This document shows positions 56,074-62,452 of a stretch of DNA of 62,452 nucleotides, piece after piece. Source of the stretch: Clostridium tyrobutyricum DSM 2637 = ATCC 25755 = JCM 11008 (lineage in GTDB: Bacteria > Bacillota > Clostridia > Clostridiales > Clostridiaceae); contig NZ_APMH01000023.1 of assembly GCF_000359585.1 (NCBI RefSeq), positions 1 to 62,452 of the forward strand, in the 5' to 3' direction. Made by a program: the position numbers and the translations under genes. The notes beneath the pieces were generated by a model. It saw only the letters and a program-made list of their open reading frames with translations, ran no database searches and was not told the DNA's origin. The number at the start of each line of letters is the position of its first letter. Position 1 is the stretch's first letter.

Positions 56074-57297
56074 TTATTGCAATACTTTTTTAGTTTCAAA
56101 TACAACTCTAAACTCAGTGCCTTTTCCTACCTCACTTAACACATCTATGATGCCATTATGTTCTTCTACTATACATTTTGCAATTGAAAGTCCAAGTCCA
56201 AAACTGCCTTCTCTTTTTGCCCTTGATTTATCAACTTTATAAAATCTATCAAAAATTTTACTTAAGTGTTCTCTTGGTATACCTTCCCCTGTATCTGATA
56301 CTGTTATTTGAATTCTACTTTTAACCATGGTCGTTTTTATTGTAACAGTATCTCCAGATCTTGTATGTTTTATAGCATTGTCAATTAAAATAGCTATAAG
56401 CTGCTTAATTCTTCCTTCTGTTCCTTTTAGAAAGATATCCGGTTCAACCTTGGATATAATCTTTATTCCACTTTGAATTGCCACTGCTTCAAAAGGTTGT
56501 ACTGATTGAACAACCGCATTGCTCAAATTAAACTCATTTTTACTAAAAGAAGTTTTACTTGAATCAGACCTTGCAATAAATAAAAGTGCCTCTATAAGTT
56601 TAGTCATTCTAGTTGTTTCAAGTTTTACATTCCCAAGCCACTTTTTCTGACTTTCCACACTATATTCCCTATTATCCAATACTATATCAAGATTTGTAGT
56701 TATAACGGCAAGAGGCGTACGAAGTTCATGAGATGCATCTGCAACAAATGCTTTTTGTCTTTCCCATGCTGTCATAACAGGTTTAAGAGATACATTGGCA
56801 AGAAACAAACTTATTATAAATACAAGTACAAGACTTATTATACAAACTAATATAGAAATCATAATTAATCTTCTTAATACTTCATTATCAAATGATTTAT
56901 CTACAAAAACTATAATACGTCCATAGGGCTTAGCTATCTCAAGATATCGTAATTTATAGCTTTTATACGTTATAATTCCTTTATCCTTATTATCTTTTAA
57001 AATCTTTTCTATTACATTATATGACGAATCTCTAGTTATAATGGAATTACTGGAGATTTCACGAACAGCTCCAGATCTATCTATTTTTATAAAGAAACTA
57101 TCAGATGGTGTTAAATTTCTTTCAGGTGGTGAAGGTGGCAAATTTTCCATCTCTGCTGTTTTAACCATTCTCATATAAGAAGAATGATCAAAACTTTTTT
57201 TCATAAGTATGTATATACCTGAAAATATAGTAATAAGCACCAAACTCGTTAATATCAAATTAATTAAAATAAGTTCTATTTTTAATTTACGAAACAT
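56074..57297 (-). CDS. Sensor histidine kinase
   Basis: 407 residues from the ATG at 57297, 7 nt after AGAGG and 2 bp after the regulator stop. Membrane helices at 8-32 and about 143-167 flank an extracytoplasmic sensor of about 110 residues with a proline-rich start (PPSPPE). The HisKA domain carries the phosphorylated His190 in ASHELRTPLA. The HATPase domain has N (DNAIKHT), G1 (DTGEGIP), F and G2 (GLGLSIAKCI) boxes. Signal unknown. It pairs with the upstream regulator. Confidence 0.95.
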   Translation of the reverse strand: MFRKLKIELILINLILTSLVLITIFSGIYILMKKSFDHSSYMRMVKTAEMENLPPSPPERNLTPSDSFFIKIDRSGAVREISSNSIITRDSSYNVIEKILKDNKDKGIITYKSYKLRYLEIAKPYGRIIVFVDKSFDNEVLRRLIMISILVCIISLVLVFIISLFLANVSLKPVMTAWERQKAFVADASHELRTPLAVITTNLDIVLDNREYSVESQKKWLGNVKLETTRMTKLIEALLFIARSDSSKTSFSKNEFNLSNAVVQSVQPFEAVAIQSGIKIISKVEPDIFLKGTEGRIKQLIAILIDNAIKHTRSGDTVTIKTTMVKSRIQITVSDTGEGIPREHLSKIFDRFYKVDKSRAKREGSFGLGLSIAKCIVEEHNGIIDVLSEVGKGTEFRVVFETKKVLQ

Positions 57298-57299
57298 AA

Positions 57300-57977
57300 T
57301 CAAACCTCTTTCAAGCAATATCCGATTCCTCTTATAGTTTCAATAATAACATTACAATTTAATTTTCTCAATTTCTTTCTTAAATATGAAAAATACACCT
57401 CAATATTATTATTCATTTCAACATCTGAATCAATTCCCCATACTCTATCCAAAATCTGATCTTTGGTTATTACTTGATTTTTGTTTCTAACTAACAATTC
57501 TAAAAGTTGTGATTCTTTGGCAGTAAGCTTTAAACTTTTATCATTACATCTTATTTCTGTCCTTAATGGGTCAAAAGTCAAAGATGATATTCTTATTTCC
57601 TCACTTTGAATAAAATGAGTGTGTCTTCTACCAAGAGCTCTCACCCTTGCAAGAAGTTCCTCTGTAGAAAAAGGTTTTACAAGATAATCATCTGCGCCAT
57701 TATCTAGTCCTTCCACCCTACTTTCAATGGAATCCATAGCAGTCAAAATAATCACAGGAATCTCACTTCCACTTTTTCTAAGATCTCTTAGCACATCCAA
57801 ACCCTCTTTACCTGGAAGCATTCTATCTAAAATTATAAGATCATATATTCCCGTTTCAGCCATCTCCTGGCCTTTAATACCATCATAAGCAGCATCTACG
57901 CTGTAGTTATTTTTCTTTAATATGTAAACTAGAGCATCTGAAAGCATGTTTTCATCTTCAATTAAAAGTATTCTCAT
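57300..57977 (-). CDS. OmpR/PhoB-family response regulator
   Basis: 225 residues. The receiver domain (1-115) has phospho-acceptor Asp51 in LIILDRMLPG and the Lys in DYLVKPF. A C-terminal winged helix (130-223) has SQLLELLVRNKNQVITKDQILDRVW. It is divergent from the glycosylation operon, with a 163-bp shared region that holds a direct repeat of the right spacing for this family. Confidence 0.95.
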   Translation of the reverse strand: MRILLIEDENMLSDALVYILKKNNYSVDAAYDGIKGQEMAETGIYDLIILDRMLPGKEGLDVLRDLRKSGSEIPVIILTAMDSIESRVEGLDNGADDYLVKPFSTEELLARVRALGRRHTHFIQSEEIRISSLTFDPLRTEIRCNDKSLKLTAKESQLLELLVRNKNQVITKDQILDRVWGIDSDVEMNNNIEVYFSYLRKKLRKLNCNVIIETIRGIGYCLKEV

Positions 57978-58063
57978 AATTTACCTCCTCATTTTAATTA
58001 TAAACAATAATAAAGTATAAATATAGTAATGTTTAAATTTATTTTACATTTATTACACATAGT

Positions 58064-58080
58064 TTTAAGCATTCTTTAAG
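58064..58080. promoter_or_regulatory. Direct repeat, candidate response-regulator box
   Basis: TTTAAG at 58064 and 58075, 11 bp apart, one helical turn, as OmpR/PhoB dimers prefer. It sits about 36 bp upstream of a TATATT (58116-58121) that lacks a good -35, fitting an activated promoter for the glycosylation operon. Confidence 0.5.
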
Positions 58081-58140
58081 GTTTATTCTGCAAAATAATA
58101 TTAAAGTAATTTAATTATATTTTAGATTGAGGTGAATTAA

Positions 58141-59106
58141 ATGCAGAAGAATATAGTATATTCTATTGTAGTTCCACTTTATAATGAGGAATTGGTAATT
58201 GATGAAAGCTATTCCAGATTAAAAAAAGTTATGGATTCTACTTATGAAAACTATGAAATCATATTTATAAATGACGGAAGCTCTGACAGCACACAAAAAA
58301 AAGTACAGCAAATATGTAAAATAGATCAAAATATAAAACTTATTAATTTCTCAAGGAATTTTGGTCACCAATGTGCAATAACTGCAGGTATGGAAACCTC
58401 TATTGGCAATGCAATAGTGGTTATAGATGCTGATCTTCAGGATCCTCCTGAAGTTATCCCTGAAATGATTAAAAAGTGGAAAGAGGGCTATGATGTAGTA
58501 TACGGGAAAAGAGCCAAAAGACAGGGGGAATCTTTCTTTAAAAAACTTACTGCTCGAGCATTTTATAGGCTTTTAAAAGATATGACCAGTATAGATATAC
58601 CTGTAGATACAGGTGATTTCAGACTTATAGATAGAAAAGTCTGCAATACTTTGAACTCATTGCCTGAAAGGAATAGATACGTAAGAGGTCTTGTAAGCTG
58701 GATAGGTTATAAACAAACTTCTGTAGAATTTATAAGACATGAAAGATTTGCAGGTGACAGCAAATATCCTCTTAAAAAAATGTTGAAGTTAGCTTTTGAC
58801 GGAATTACCTCATTTTCATATAAACCACTTGTATTATCTGGATATTTAGGTGTACTGTCGTTAATTATAGGGATAATTTCAACTATAGCAACTATAACAA
58901 AACACTTGATTAATAATACAAATATAATAAATTTTGGGTTTATCATATCAATTAACTTAATTATGTTTGGAATTGTCTTAGGATGTATAGGCATATTAGG
59001 TCAATATATAGGAAGAATTTTTGATGAGAGCAAAGCAAGACCTAATTATATTATAGAAAGTATAATAAATAACAAGGAAAATATAAAACATGAATACACT
59101 AACTAA
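58141..59106 (+). CDS. Polyprenyl-phosphate glycosyltransferase, GT2 (CsbB/GtrB/YkcC-like)
   Basis: 321 residues. GT-A domain with VVPLYNEE (10-17), NDGSSDST (44-51), DAD at 96-98 and DLQDPPE. Two C-terminal membrane helices (about 235-260 and 270-295). It would load a sugar from a nucleotide donor onto undecaprenyl phosphate on the inner face of the membrane. The start follows TTGAGGTG. It overlaps the GtrA gene by 17 bp. Confidence 0.93.
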   Translation: MQKNIVYSIVVPLYNEELVIDESYSRLKKVMDSTYENYEIIFINDGSSDSTQKKVQQICKIDQNIKLINFSRNFGHQCAITAGMETSIGNAIVVIDADLQDPPEVIPEMIKKWKEGYDVVYGKRAKRQGESFFKKLTARAFYRLLKDMTSIDIPVDTGDFRLIDRKVCNTLNSLPERNRYVRGLVSWIGYKQTSVEFIRHERFAGDSKYPLKKMLKLAFDGITSFSYKPLVLSGYLGVLSLIIGIISTIATITKHLINNTNIINFGFIISINLIMFGIVLGCIGILGQYIGRIFDESKARPNYIIESIINNKENIKHEYTN

Positions 59107-59509
59107 AACAATAACTCATATTTTCAACGGTAAACTCAAATTATTAAGTCGCTTTTCTATAACAGGTGTATTAAATACATTAATAGATTTTATAGTATTT
59201 TCCCTATGTCAAAGTGTATTTGGATTTCATTACACTATAAGTCAGATAGCAGGATATAGTTTTGGAGTAACAAACAGCTTTATATTCAATAAAAAGTGGA
59301 CCTTTGAAAGCAATAAACCAAAGAAGAAATTATATCATGAATTGATTCAATTTATTATAGTAAATATAGTTTCACTATTAATAACTATATTTTTTATGAA
59401 ATTATTAATAAATACTTTTATCATAAATGTATATGTATCAAAGATAATAGTAACTCTCATAGCACAAGTAATAAATTTTTTATCATACAAACTTTGGGTA
59501 TTCAATTAA
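59090..59509 (+). CDS. GtrA-family membrane protein (lipid-linked sugar flippase candidate)
   Basis: 139 residues, four membrane helices, with FSITGVLNTLIDFIVF near 20-35 and NSFIFNKKWTF near 62-72, both typical of GtrA/GtcA. It is thought to flip polyprenyl-phosphate-sugar outward. It is translationally coupled to the GT2 gene by overlap and followed 12 bp later by the GT39 gene. Confidence 0.92.
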   Translation: MNTLTKTITHIFNGKLKLLSRFSITGVLNTLIDFIVFSLCQSVFGFHYTISQIAGYSFGVTNSFIFNKKWTFESNKPKKKLYHELIQFIIVNIVSLLITIFFMKLLINTFIINVYVSKIIVTLIAQVINFLSYKLWVFN

Positions 59510-59521
59510 GGAGGAACATTG

Positions 59522-61753
59522 ATGAAACAACTTAAATTAACTAAAGAAAAGATTGGAATAATATTAGTACTAATTCTGTCTGGAATCCTAAATCTTGCAA
59601 ATTTAAGCATAGAAAATTACGGAAATGAATATTATGCAGCTGGTGTAAAGAGTATGGTTTTAAACTTTAAGAATTTTTTCTTTGTATCATTTGATCCTGC
59701 GGGATTTGTATCTATCGACAAACCTCCTTTGGGATTTTGGATTCAAGCTATATCTGCCAAAATATTTGGATTTAGCGGATGGAGTATACTACTTCCCCAA
59801 GCGTTGGCAGGTATTATATCAGTTGCTTTAATATATTATATAGTCAAGAGATCTTTTGGTTATGCTGCTGGAATTATTGCAGCCATATGCCTGGCTATAA
59901 CACCAGTATTTGTAGCTGCAAGCAGAAATAATACTATAGACAATCTATTGGTTCTAGTATTGTTAATTGCATGTGTGTTCTTTTCAAAGGCTGCCGAGAA
60001 GGGAAAATTCAAATATCTAATAATAAGTTTGATTTTTATAGGTTTAGGTTTTAATATAAAAATGCTTGAGGCATACATGATAGGCCCTGCTATATATATA
60101 ACTTATTTAATCTCTTCTGCAGCACCTTTAAAAAAGAGAATAAAGCATCTGGTTATAGGTACAGTTGTACTAATCGCGGTCTCACTTTCATGGGCAACTA
60201 TAGTAGATTTAGTGCCTTCTCAAAATAGACCATTTGTAGGAAGTAGTACAAATAATACGGTTATGGAACTCATATTTGGTCACAATGGATTGGAAAGACT
60301 AAGCAGCAATAGCGGAGGTATGGGTGGAGGACCAGGAAATGGCGGCCAAAATCATAAGAATTTTAATTCAAAGAGCAGCACCACTAATTCCAATAGCATG
60401 CAACCTCCTAATGGAACAAGTAACATGCCATCGTTTGGAAATACAAGCAATAAAAACTCAAATTCACAAAATCAAAATATGAAGCCACCTAATATGACTG
60501 GCAAAAGCTCAAATGGACAAAATTTTGCTAGAATGCACGGTGGTGTTCCAGGAGGATCTGGAACATCTAATCTTCAAGGAACTTTTGGAGGGCAGACAAC
60601 AGCTGGAATTTCACGTTTATTCTCTAAAAATATACTTTCCGATCAGATAGTCTGGTTTATACCATTGTCAATATTGGGAATTATAGCAGCAGCTATACTG
60701 GAAAAGATAAGATTTCCTTTTAATAACAAGAAAAAACTTGATGTAGTTTTCTGGGCTCTATGGCTTATACCTGGGTTTATATACTTCAGTTATACAAAAG
60801 GATTGTTTCATCCATATTATTTAACAATGCTTGCACCTCCTATTGCAGCATTATCAGGTATAGGAATTGTATCAATGTGGAAACTGTATAAACAAAATGG
60901 TATAAAGTCGTGGTTATTGCCAATAGCTTTCATTGTAGAAGGATTAGTCCACTTACTAATGTTATCCTATTTTATCAGCAATATGACATCAACAATTAAA
61001 GCTATAATTATAGCTGCATTAATATTGTGCTTTGTATCATCTTTCATTCTTATAATCTATAAAATAATGAAAAAATCCGTTATGGATAAAACTGAAAATA
61101 TAAGATTTGCTAAGATATTTACAACACTTGCTCTGATAGGTATTCTTGTAACTCCAACTATAGGTGCTTCTGCTGCTATAAATCATTCAGTAAATGGAAC
61201 CATACCTGCAGGTGGTCTTGAACTTTTATCAAAAGATAGTAGTTCTAAATCAAATAATTCTATGATGAAAAGAGGAAACTTTGGAGAAGGAAGCAATGAA
61301 AAACTTATTAAACTTTTGGATAAAAATATTAAAACTGAAAAATATGCGCTTGTTGTATCTAGCGCCAACAATGCCGGAAGTATAATAATTGAAAGTGGCA
61401 AGAGTGTAATGGCCCTTGGAGGTTTTTCAGGCTCAGACAATATAATATCCTTAAATAAATTTAAACAACTTGTAAAAAAAGGTGAAGTAAGATACGTTCT
61501 CACAGGAGGAATGGGAAGAAATTCTAATTCCATTATGAGTTGGGTCGAAAAGAATGGTAAAGCTGTTTCAGAGAGTAAATGGAAAGATACATCTAGTTCC
61601 AATAATATTAAAGAACAATTTACCAATAGGTCTTCTTCTAAATCAGACAATACCAAAACAAATAGCAACTCAAAGCAAAATGATAAAAATAATAGTTTTG
61701 GTGGAATGAATGATTCTCAGACATTATATGATTTAAAAGGTACTGTAAAATAA
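59522..61753 (+). CDS. GT39 (ArnT/PMT-like) membrane glycosyltransferase with low-complexity loop
   Basis: 743 residues from the ATG at 59522, 7 nt after GGAGG. About 11-13 membrane helices. The first outer loop has GNEYY (34-38) and DKPPLGFW (66-73), the metal and donor site motifs of ArnT-like enzymes. Residues of about 255-365 form an inserted Gly/Asn/Ser/Met-rich loop. The outer C-terminal domain (about 555-743) ends in a Ser/Asn/Lys-rich tail. It resembles Bacillus YkcB. It would move the sugar from the flipped lipid carrier to an unknown surface acceptor. Confidence 0.92.
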   Translation: MKQLKLTKEKIGIILVLILSGILNLANLSIENYGNEYYAAGVKSMVLNFKNFFFVSFDPAGFVSIDKPPLGFWIQAISAKIFGFSGWSILLPQALAGIISVALIYYIVKRSFGYAAGIIAAICLAITPVFVAASRNNTIDNLLVLVLLIACVFFSKAAEKGKFKYLIISLIFIGLGFNIKMLEAYMIGPAIYITYLISSAAPLKKRIKHLVIGTVVLIAVSLSWATIVDLVPSQNRPFVGSSTNNTVMELIFGHNGLERLSSNSGGMGGGPGNGGQNHKNFNSKSSTTNSNSMQPPNGTSNMPSFGNTSNKNSNSQNQNMKPPNMTGKSSNGQNFARMHGGVPGGSGTSNLQGTFGGQTTAGISRLFSKNILSDQIVWFIPLSILGIIAAAILEKIRFPFNNKKKLDVVFWALWLIPGFIYFSYTKGLFHPYYLTMLAPPIAALSGIGIVSMWKLYKQNGIKSWLLPIAFIVEGLVHLLMLSYFISNMTSTIKAIIIAALILCFVSSFILIIYKIMKKSVMDKTENIRFAKIFTTLALIGILVTPTIGASAAINHSVNGTIPAGGLELLSKDSSSKSNNSMMKRGNFGEGSNEKLIKLLDKNIKTEKYALVVSSANNAGSIIIESGKSVMALGGFSGSDNIISLNKFKQLVKKGEVRYVLTGGMGRNSNSIMSWVEKNGKAVSESKWKDTSSSNNIKEQFTNRSSSKSDNTKTNSNSKQNDKNNSFGGMNDSQTLYDLKGTVK

Positions 61754-61798
61754 ATGATAAGAGCTGTTCCAAATTTACGGAACAGCTCTTATCATTTA
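61754..61798. terminator. Terminator after the glycosylation operon
   Basis: Perfect 17-bp stem (ATGATAAGAGCTGTTCC and its complement) with an 8-nt loop. The T run is weak, but its symmetry lets it serve the convergent acyl-CoA dehydrogenase gene too. Confidence 0.85.
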
Positions 61799-61907
61799 TA
61801 AAGTTTTCCTTAACTCCCAGCTCTTAAACTACAATGACTAAAATTTTAATATTCTTTAATAACACTGTTAAATACTGAAATTTTTTAATGTTCACAATAT
61901 GAGTAAA

Positions 61908-62452
61908 TTATCTAAAGAGCTGTCCACTTATTATTAATTTCTGTATTTCATTTGTCCCTTCATATATTTGAGTTATCTTTGCATCCCTCATCATTCTTTC
62001 AATCTCATATTCCTTCATGTATCCATTTCCGCCAAGCATCTGAACTGCTTCTGTAGTTACATGCATGGCTGCATCTGTGCAAGCTATTTTAGCTTTTGCA
62101 GCTGACAATCCATATGGTCTTCCCTCTTGTTTGTCTATGGCTGCCTTATACAATACATATTTAGCCTGTTCTATTTCAAGATCCAATTCAGCCATTTTGA
62201 ATGCCAAATACTGTTGTTTGAACAATGGCTTGCCAAATTGTATTCTCTCTTTCATATACTGTTTCGCACGTTCAAATGCTCCTTCGGCTATTCCAAGTCC
62301 CTGAGCTGCTACGCCGATTCTTCCTCCATCCAATGTACTTAATGCTATCTTTAGTCCTTTCCCTTCTTCAGAAACTAAATTTTCTGCAGGAACTTTACAA
62401 TTTTCAAATACAAGTTCTGACACCTGAGCTGCTTTTATTCCACACTTGTCCT
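61908..62452 (-). CDS. Acyl-CoA dehydrogenase, butyryl-CoA dehydrogenase type, C-terminal part
   Basis: Partial: the frame is open to the right edge, about 180 residues visible. AxxLDGGRIGVAAQGLGIAEGAFE and AAMHVTTEAVQMLGGNGYMKEYEIERMMRDAK are family landmarks. The catalytic Glu is in IYEGTNEIQ, the position used by short-chain (butyryl) enzymes. In clostridia such an enzyme reduces crotonyl-CoA, often with EtfAB, or oxidises fatty acyl-CoA. Its partners are outside the window. Confidence 0.93.
   Translation of the reverse strand, partial: DKCGIKAAQVSELVFENCKVPAENLVSEEGKGLKIALSTLDGGRIGVAAQGLGIAEGAFERAKQYMKERIQFGKPLFKQQYLAFKMAELDLEIEQAKYVLYKAAIDKQEGRPYGLSAAKAKIACTDAAMHVTTEAVQMLGGNGYMKEYEIERMMRDAKITQIYEGTNEIQKLIISGQLFR

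Noticed and set aside
1-62452. CRISPR arrays, tRNA or rRNA genes, transposases or integrases
   Set aside because: No spaced direct-repeat arrays, no cloverleaf-like segments and no transposase or integrase motifs were recognised by reading. A tRNAscan-SE and ISfinder run would settle this.

Overview
The window is AT-rich, with consensus sigma-A promoters spaced at 17 bp, strong GGAGG ribosome-binding sites and frequent TTG starts. Its core gene order (whiA-yvcK-rapZ-murB-uvrC, ftsE-ftsX-ctp-minJ-uvrB-uvrA, acpS-nnrD-gerS-alr-antitoxin-toxin) is that of an endospore-forming Firmicute. A reverse rubrerythrin, a rubredoxin-fused flavoprotein, a butyryl-CoA-dehydrogenase-type enzyme and GerS point to an anaerobic Clostridium (sensu stricto). 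The species cannot be fixed from the sequence alone. No rRNA, tRNA, CRISPR array, integrase or transposase gene was found.

Layout. 1-4.4 kb: end of an HPP membrane protein, an amino-acid permease behind a tandem glycine riboswitch, a small TSUP transporter and a radical SAM protein. 4.6-12.2 kb: an accessory block with phage remnants (a truncated KilA-N gene and a stop-interrupted phage DUF1492-like fragment) beside a type I restriction-modification operon ordered half-HsdS, HsdR, HsdS, HsdM. Its promoter overlaps a palindrome and lies next to a near-perfect 38-bp inverted repeat. 12.5-26.2 kb: 23S rRNA uridine methyltransferase with an attenuator-like leader, pfkA-pyk, dnaE, a Dabb protein, a YtoI-like CBS regulator, whiA, yvcK, rapZ and murB. 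26.3-41.2 kb: uvrC, a DUF457 membrane protein, a PBP/RodA/FHA elongation set, uvrA, uvrB, a MinJ-like PDZ protein, a Ctp protease and ftsEX. 41.3-47.2 kb: a MazEF-type pair, alr, gerS, nnrD/E, acpS, a DUF6514 gene and a PTS glucose IIA protein. 47.3-62.4 kb: a mixed-strand surface and redox region with a rubredoxin-NADH oxidoreductase, a YihY protein, a secreted Ig-like/cysteine-hydrolase protein, reverse rubrerythrin, mannose-6-phosphate isomerase, a chemoreceptor, galE, a two-component system divergent from a three-gene membrane glycosylation operon (GT2, GtrA, GT39), and the 3' part of an acyl-CoA dehydrogenase.

How it fits together. Most of the window is core chromosome on the minus strand: glycolysis, replication, excision repair, cell-wall synthesis and division. 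The accessory signals are the restriction block with its phage scars, the secreted hydrolase-like protein, and the sensor-controlled glycosylation operon. The most unexpected non-coding signals are three copies of a short repeat whose 7-bp stem is kept by paired base changes, a promoter/leader/terminator unit ahead of the rRNA methyltransferase gene, and palindromes built into the restriction and toxin-antitoxin promoters.
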